Below, in pieces: positions 61,121 to 64,000 of a DNA stretch of 64,000 nucleotides (position 1 is the stretch's first letter; the number at the start of each line of letters is the position of its first letter). Below the pieces are notes generated by a model, which searched no databases, was not told the DNA's origin, and saw only the letters and a list, made by a program, of their open reading frames with translations. A program made the position numbers and the translations under genes. The DNA is taken from assembly GCA_026874595.1 (NCBI GenBank), contig CM049314.1, forward strand, positions 17,166,729-17,230,728, written 5' to 3'. The stretch comes from Sipunculus nudus. Its lineage: Eukaryota > Annelida > Sipuncula > Golfingiida > Sipunculidae.

Positions 61121-64000
61121 CATACATATAATATATATATATACATATAATATATATATATATATAATAATTTATTTGTTTTAGCATATAAGGCAGATTC
61201 GGACTTTTAAGAGAAAAACTGTACATGAAGATCCGTCGAGACGTAAAATCAAACAATGCATTTACCACTTTTGAACATAATCCCATTTTGCTGTGTATGA
61301 CACACGCTATTACCGAAAGTAAATAAAACGCGGGTTACAAGTGTCCGCAACAGCTGATGAATCGCAAAATTGCCAGAGACGTGCGAGAGGTTTTCATCAC
61401 ACATAGGCCCTGAATCATATTATGAACCAAGTGCGGAAGGCAAACTCACGATGTGTTGGATAAACCGATGATGGCTTTTGTAAAGCGAACTACAGTGCGT
61501 ACACAAAGCTAAACTACGTCTATACTGAAGTTAACCGGTTTAGTATAATCTGGTTTAGATGCGAACCAAGTGCGTATACAGCTTATGATAAATGTTTTTA
61601 AAGTTCGGTAATTCTTTAGGCGAAAAGGTCATTGTTTCATGAGCAAAAAAAAATCTTTTCTCACGCTGAAGCAGAGGACTCGTCGTCCGGGACAACCCAG
61701 CCCACGTGATCGTACAGCATGGTGAGGACTCTGTCCATGAAGTAACGCTGGAATAAACATAATACTCTGAGTATTACACAAGATGTATATCTCAAGCTGA
61801 TACACTGACACAAATAGATAAAAACCTCCAAGTAATACGTGGAACAAGTTGTGTTTACCGAATGACATTGTAGTGATTTACATTACCAGATAAATGATAT
61901 GTAACGTTACATATTTGTAATTATGGAAAACTGAAATTAAAATACAAATGTTTACATTTACATACATGCTTTCAGCATACCCTCTGAAAGTGTTAAGACA
62001 GACGGGTACTTGTGAAAGTAGGGCCCAACAATGTTAATTTTTATCCATATGAAAATGAAACAAATAAGAAGAAAACATCTGCAATTCTCTTTCAATTTCT
62101 ATTCTTGGATCCTGGCTAGACTGTTCATGAGAGCATTATTGAACTAAAGATGATGTTATGACAACAACTGATCTTAAAATGTCAAATATTCATTTATTTA
62201 GGGTTATTTTTATTTTGTGACTTGATTCGCCCGTATGACCATACGGAACCCGTTTAATTTTCACACACATACTTTTGTGCATTTAAATGCAGATGTGATT
62301 GTTTAAATAAATAAGTGGCCCATGGGCCATGACGCTTAGCTGAAGTCAAAGAGTCTTGAACAATGGGCAAAAAGGCTATGTACTTGAACAGACAATTAAT
62401 TAAGATAATGTAGATGGCACCATCATTCGTGCATATTAGCTTAAGTTCATCAAGACCCACAAGGACACTAACTACAAAACCAAGCCATCCAGCCTTTCCT
62501 GAAAATATGGTAATTTGTATATACTTGTTACAATATTTCTTGGGTGCTCAAACACGCGACGCAACTCAGAGAATATAGGTCACAGTAACCTAATTTATGG
62601 TTTCTAAGGAACTTCTGAGGAACTCTCAGGAAGCAAAGGTTTATGATTCCAGCCTTTACGGGTACGACTTTTGCATTGTTAACAGACATAGTGTTCTAAA
62701 AGTACAGGTTACAAATTGTTTAAATCAAGATAATGCAGGTGGCGCCAACATTCTTGCCAAGTAGCTGGGGTTCATTAGTTTCCATAAGCACACCAAATCC
62801 TCGAAAATCTGATTTGCAGGTCACCCATATGGTTTAGATGATAGGTTAAGGATGAAAAAATTGGCTTAAAATGCGTCCACAATCTTTCTAAATCAGTGAG
62901 TCATGTGACCTTGACCTTTGACCTCGTGACCTCAAAATCAAAAGGTTCTTACATTATTGGTGGGTCATATTTAAGTCAAGTTTGAAACTAATATGTCAAC
63001 CGAAACAGGAGTTATCCTCAGGAAACAAATATGCGGACAGACGGCCCTCGTGATAAATGCAACAGGAAAGGAAGAATTTCTGTAACTTTGCACTGAGATG
63101 CAAATTCAAGCAACCTTTTTAAAGGCATTTACATTTTGACCAAACCCACCTACATGAAGAAACAAAAGTATGACTTTTTATGCGTTTTACGGAGAGTTGG
63201 ATAGAGTTGTGTCCTATGAAGGTGCAGCCATTATTTATATCTGAGGTGTAGGACTTATCACTGGTGTTAATTTGAACGACGAAATGTGTTGCTCTCTTTT
63301 CTGTATGAAGGATAAACACATTCTGAAACACTGACTTACATGGTTATATCGTATAATCATTTACCTGACAACCAATATAAAATAAAAATAAAATAAACAT
63401 ATCCTTACGTGCCAGTCATCGTAGGTTTCCGTGTTAAAGAACATCTTTTCGTATTTTTTAAATTTATTTACAGCGATATTCCAGGACAGCCATTCTGTTT
63501 CGTTTTTCAGATATTCCGTTAATTTTAAGAAATCCACTTCCGTTTTTCCTCCATATTTTTTGCTGGTACAAACACAGAAAAAAAAGATTATACATCGTCA
63601 AGATATAATTAGGCAAAAAAATGTCATACAATTAAATCTAGAAAAAATTTATCATTGTGCATACTTATATTAACGACGTCTCAATGTCCAGTGAAAAAAA
63701 GCAAATGATTCGCATTTACAACACCTTTAAATCTCCCCGGTTTTAAAACAAACTATGTCCTGGAAGTCTTTTCTGAATACGTTTACTTACTCTGTAAATG
63801 TTTCCATGTCATACATCAATTGTCCTCTTGTGTATTTGTCAATCATCTGAAGCAAATATAGGATAATAATAATTATGATAATAATGATAATAATAATTAT
63901 AATTATAATAATACGAACAGTTAACTAAACTAGAAAAGGGGTACTCGACAAGTGACAACGTGTATCCGCCTAAATCAGAGTGGTACGGGTGCAGTAAGAA
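55652..64000 (-). CDS. Paralogous M1 aminopeptidase N-like gene, last eight exons (5' part outside window)
   Basis: Minus-strand exons in transcript order: 63846-63791, 63562-63409, 61747-61665, 59869-59759, 58299-58123, 57552-57430, 56568-56517, 55876-55652. All have GT-AG borders in phase. Their lengths (56, 154, 83, 111, 177, 123, 52, 225 nt) parallel exons 14-21 of the other gene (56, 154, 83, 114, 177, 126, 52, 147). They encode the C-terminal helical domain only. The zinc-site exons are beyond the right edge, so whether this copy is an active peptidase cannot be judged. The two genes converge tail to tail, implying an inverted duplication or a rearranged tandem array. The last exon reads 24 residues past the other gene's stop position. 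Confidence 0.93.
56310..56445 (+). repeat. Dispersed repeat, second copy
   Basis: Co-linear with 1825-1955. The 98-codon open frame here is part of the repeat and is not conserved between copies. Confidence 0.6.
56517..56568 (-). CDS. Paralog exon equivalent to exon 20
   Basis: Encodes LLQALTGTYSTPADLQK. Acceptor ATTTCCAG, donor AAAAG|GTAAGC, 52 nt. Confidence 0.92.
57430..57552 (-). CDS. Paralog exon equivalent to exon 19
   Basis: Encodes HLNIALQKDETDLVNEIAGK then [11 protein letters not shown]. Acceptor CCTTGTAG, donor GAAAG|GTAAAC. One codon shorter than exon 19. Confidence 0.92.
58123..58299 (-). CDS. Paralog exon equivalent to exon 18
   Basis: Encodes IHPDLRLVVYCHGIASGGIE, EWNFAYDMYN and [10 protein letters not shown]. 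177 nt as in exon 18. Acceptor ATTTTTAG, donor AAAAA|GTAATT. Confidence 0.95.
58560..58640. repeat. CA and TA microsatellite
   Basis: ACACAC followed by a long alternating TA run in the paralog's intron. Similar TA tracts occur at 19186-19234, 27805-27837, 45051-45088, 45441-45493, 60697-60730 and 61097-61165. Confidence 0.85.
59759..59869 (-). CDS. Paralog exon equivalent to exon 17
   Basis: Encodes [20 protein letters not shown] then WMENKDDNP. One codon shorter than exon 17, the loss lying at its 5' end. Acceptor CTGACAG, donor CC|GTGAGT. Confidence 0.93.
60235..61575. repeat. Probable 1.3 kb inverted-repeat element in the paralog's intron
   Basis: The left end (GGTTCACAATAGTCCGGTTT, AATAAACCGGTTAA) and the right end (TTAACCGGTTTAGTATAATC, TGGTTTAGATGCGAACCAAG) are imperfect inverted repeats over about 70 bp. 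The interior has repeated CTCGCA/TTCGCA words at 60440-60600 and TA microsatellites. There is no transposase frame. Confidence 0.45.
61665..61747 (-). CDS. Paralog exon equivalent to exon 16
   Basis: Encodes RYFMDRVLTMLYDHVGWVVP then DDESSAS. Acceptor TATTCCAG, donor TCAGC|GTGAGA. Confidence 0.92.
62255..63060. repeat. Dispersed repeat related to 47.8-48.9 kb
   Basis: It begins near AAGTGGCCCATGGGCCATGA, carries GCAGAATATAGGT-like units, and ends with GACCTTGACCTTTGACC, GGTGGGTCATATTTAAGTC and GGACAGACGG. Gene 2 intron, non-coding. Confidence 0.55.
63409..63562 (-). CDS. Paralog exon equivalent to exon 15
   Basis: Encodes KKYGGKTEVDFLKLTEYLKN then ETEWLSWNIAVNKF, co-linear with exon 15. Acceptor TTTGTACCAG, donor GGCAC|GTAAGG. 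Confidence 0.92.
63791..63846 (-). CDS. Paralog exon equivalent to exon 14
   Basis: Encodes MIDKYTRGQLMYDMETFT (compare [18 protein letters not shown]). Acceptor GCTTCAG, donor ACAGA|GTAAGT. Same length and phase as exon 14. Confidence 0.88.

Overview
The window is animal (metazoan) nuclear DNA: AT-rich, split into short exons with GT-AG introns, and crowded with microsatellites, minisatellites and short non-autonomous transposons. The character of the repeats (CCCCGCC-type hairpin ends followed by CCGT runs, 160-180 bp tandem cores, GGGGCGGATC and GGGGCGTCAA families) suggests a mollusc, probably a bivalve. That assignment is an inference from repeat style, not from a marker gene.

Layout. 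(1) 1-4875: repeat-rich DNA with one orphan, minus-strand copy of an aminopeptidase N exon (825-980). (2) 4876-46448, plus strand: a complete M1-family, aminopeptidase N-like gene that I reconstruct as 21 coding exons. Every intron phase agrees and the predicted protein is 973 residues. (3) 46449-55651: the interval between two convergent genes. It holds the first gene's 3' UTR, tandem repeats, an inverted-repeat element and a frameshifted relic of aminopeptidase exon 2. (4) 55652-64000, minus strand: the last eight exons of a paralogous M1 gene, running off the right edge. Six of the eight exon lengths match the first gene exactly, apart from the longer last exon's 3' end.

The main biological point is that the complete gene keeps the M1 architecture (type II membrane anchor, Pro-rich stalk, N-terminal beta domain, catalytic-like domain, C-terminal helical domain) but has lost its catalytic centre. 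The HExxH zinc motif reads HAIAN, the exopeptidase GAMEN motif reads FAMES, and the position of the transition-state Tyr is Leu. Only the distal Glu ligand (NEA, correct 18-residue spacing) remains. It looks like a membrane-anchored pseudopeptidase under coding constraint.

The second point is structural. Three introns of this gene carry minisatellites that begin at or next to the exon/intron junction. In two of them (introns 8 and 12) each unit repeats the real 5' splice site, giving about 45 and about 12 decoy donors. Exon 4 also has a tandem duplication of its acceptor and 5' end. The two paralogs differ at the stop codon: TAG in one, CAG in the other, with the sequence beyond conserved and open. 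No tRNA, rRNA, CRISPR or other functional gene was found; one tRNA-like promoter lies inside a small inverted-repeat element.
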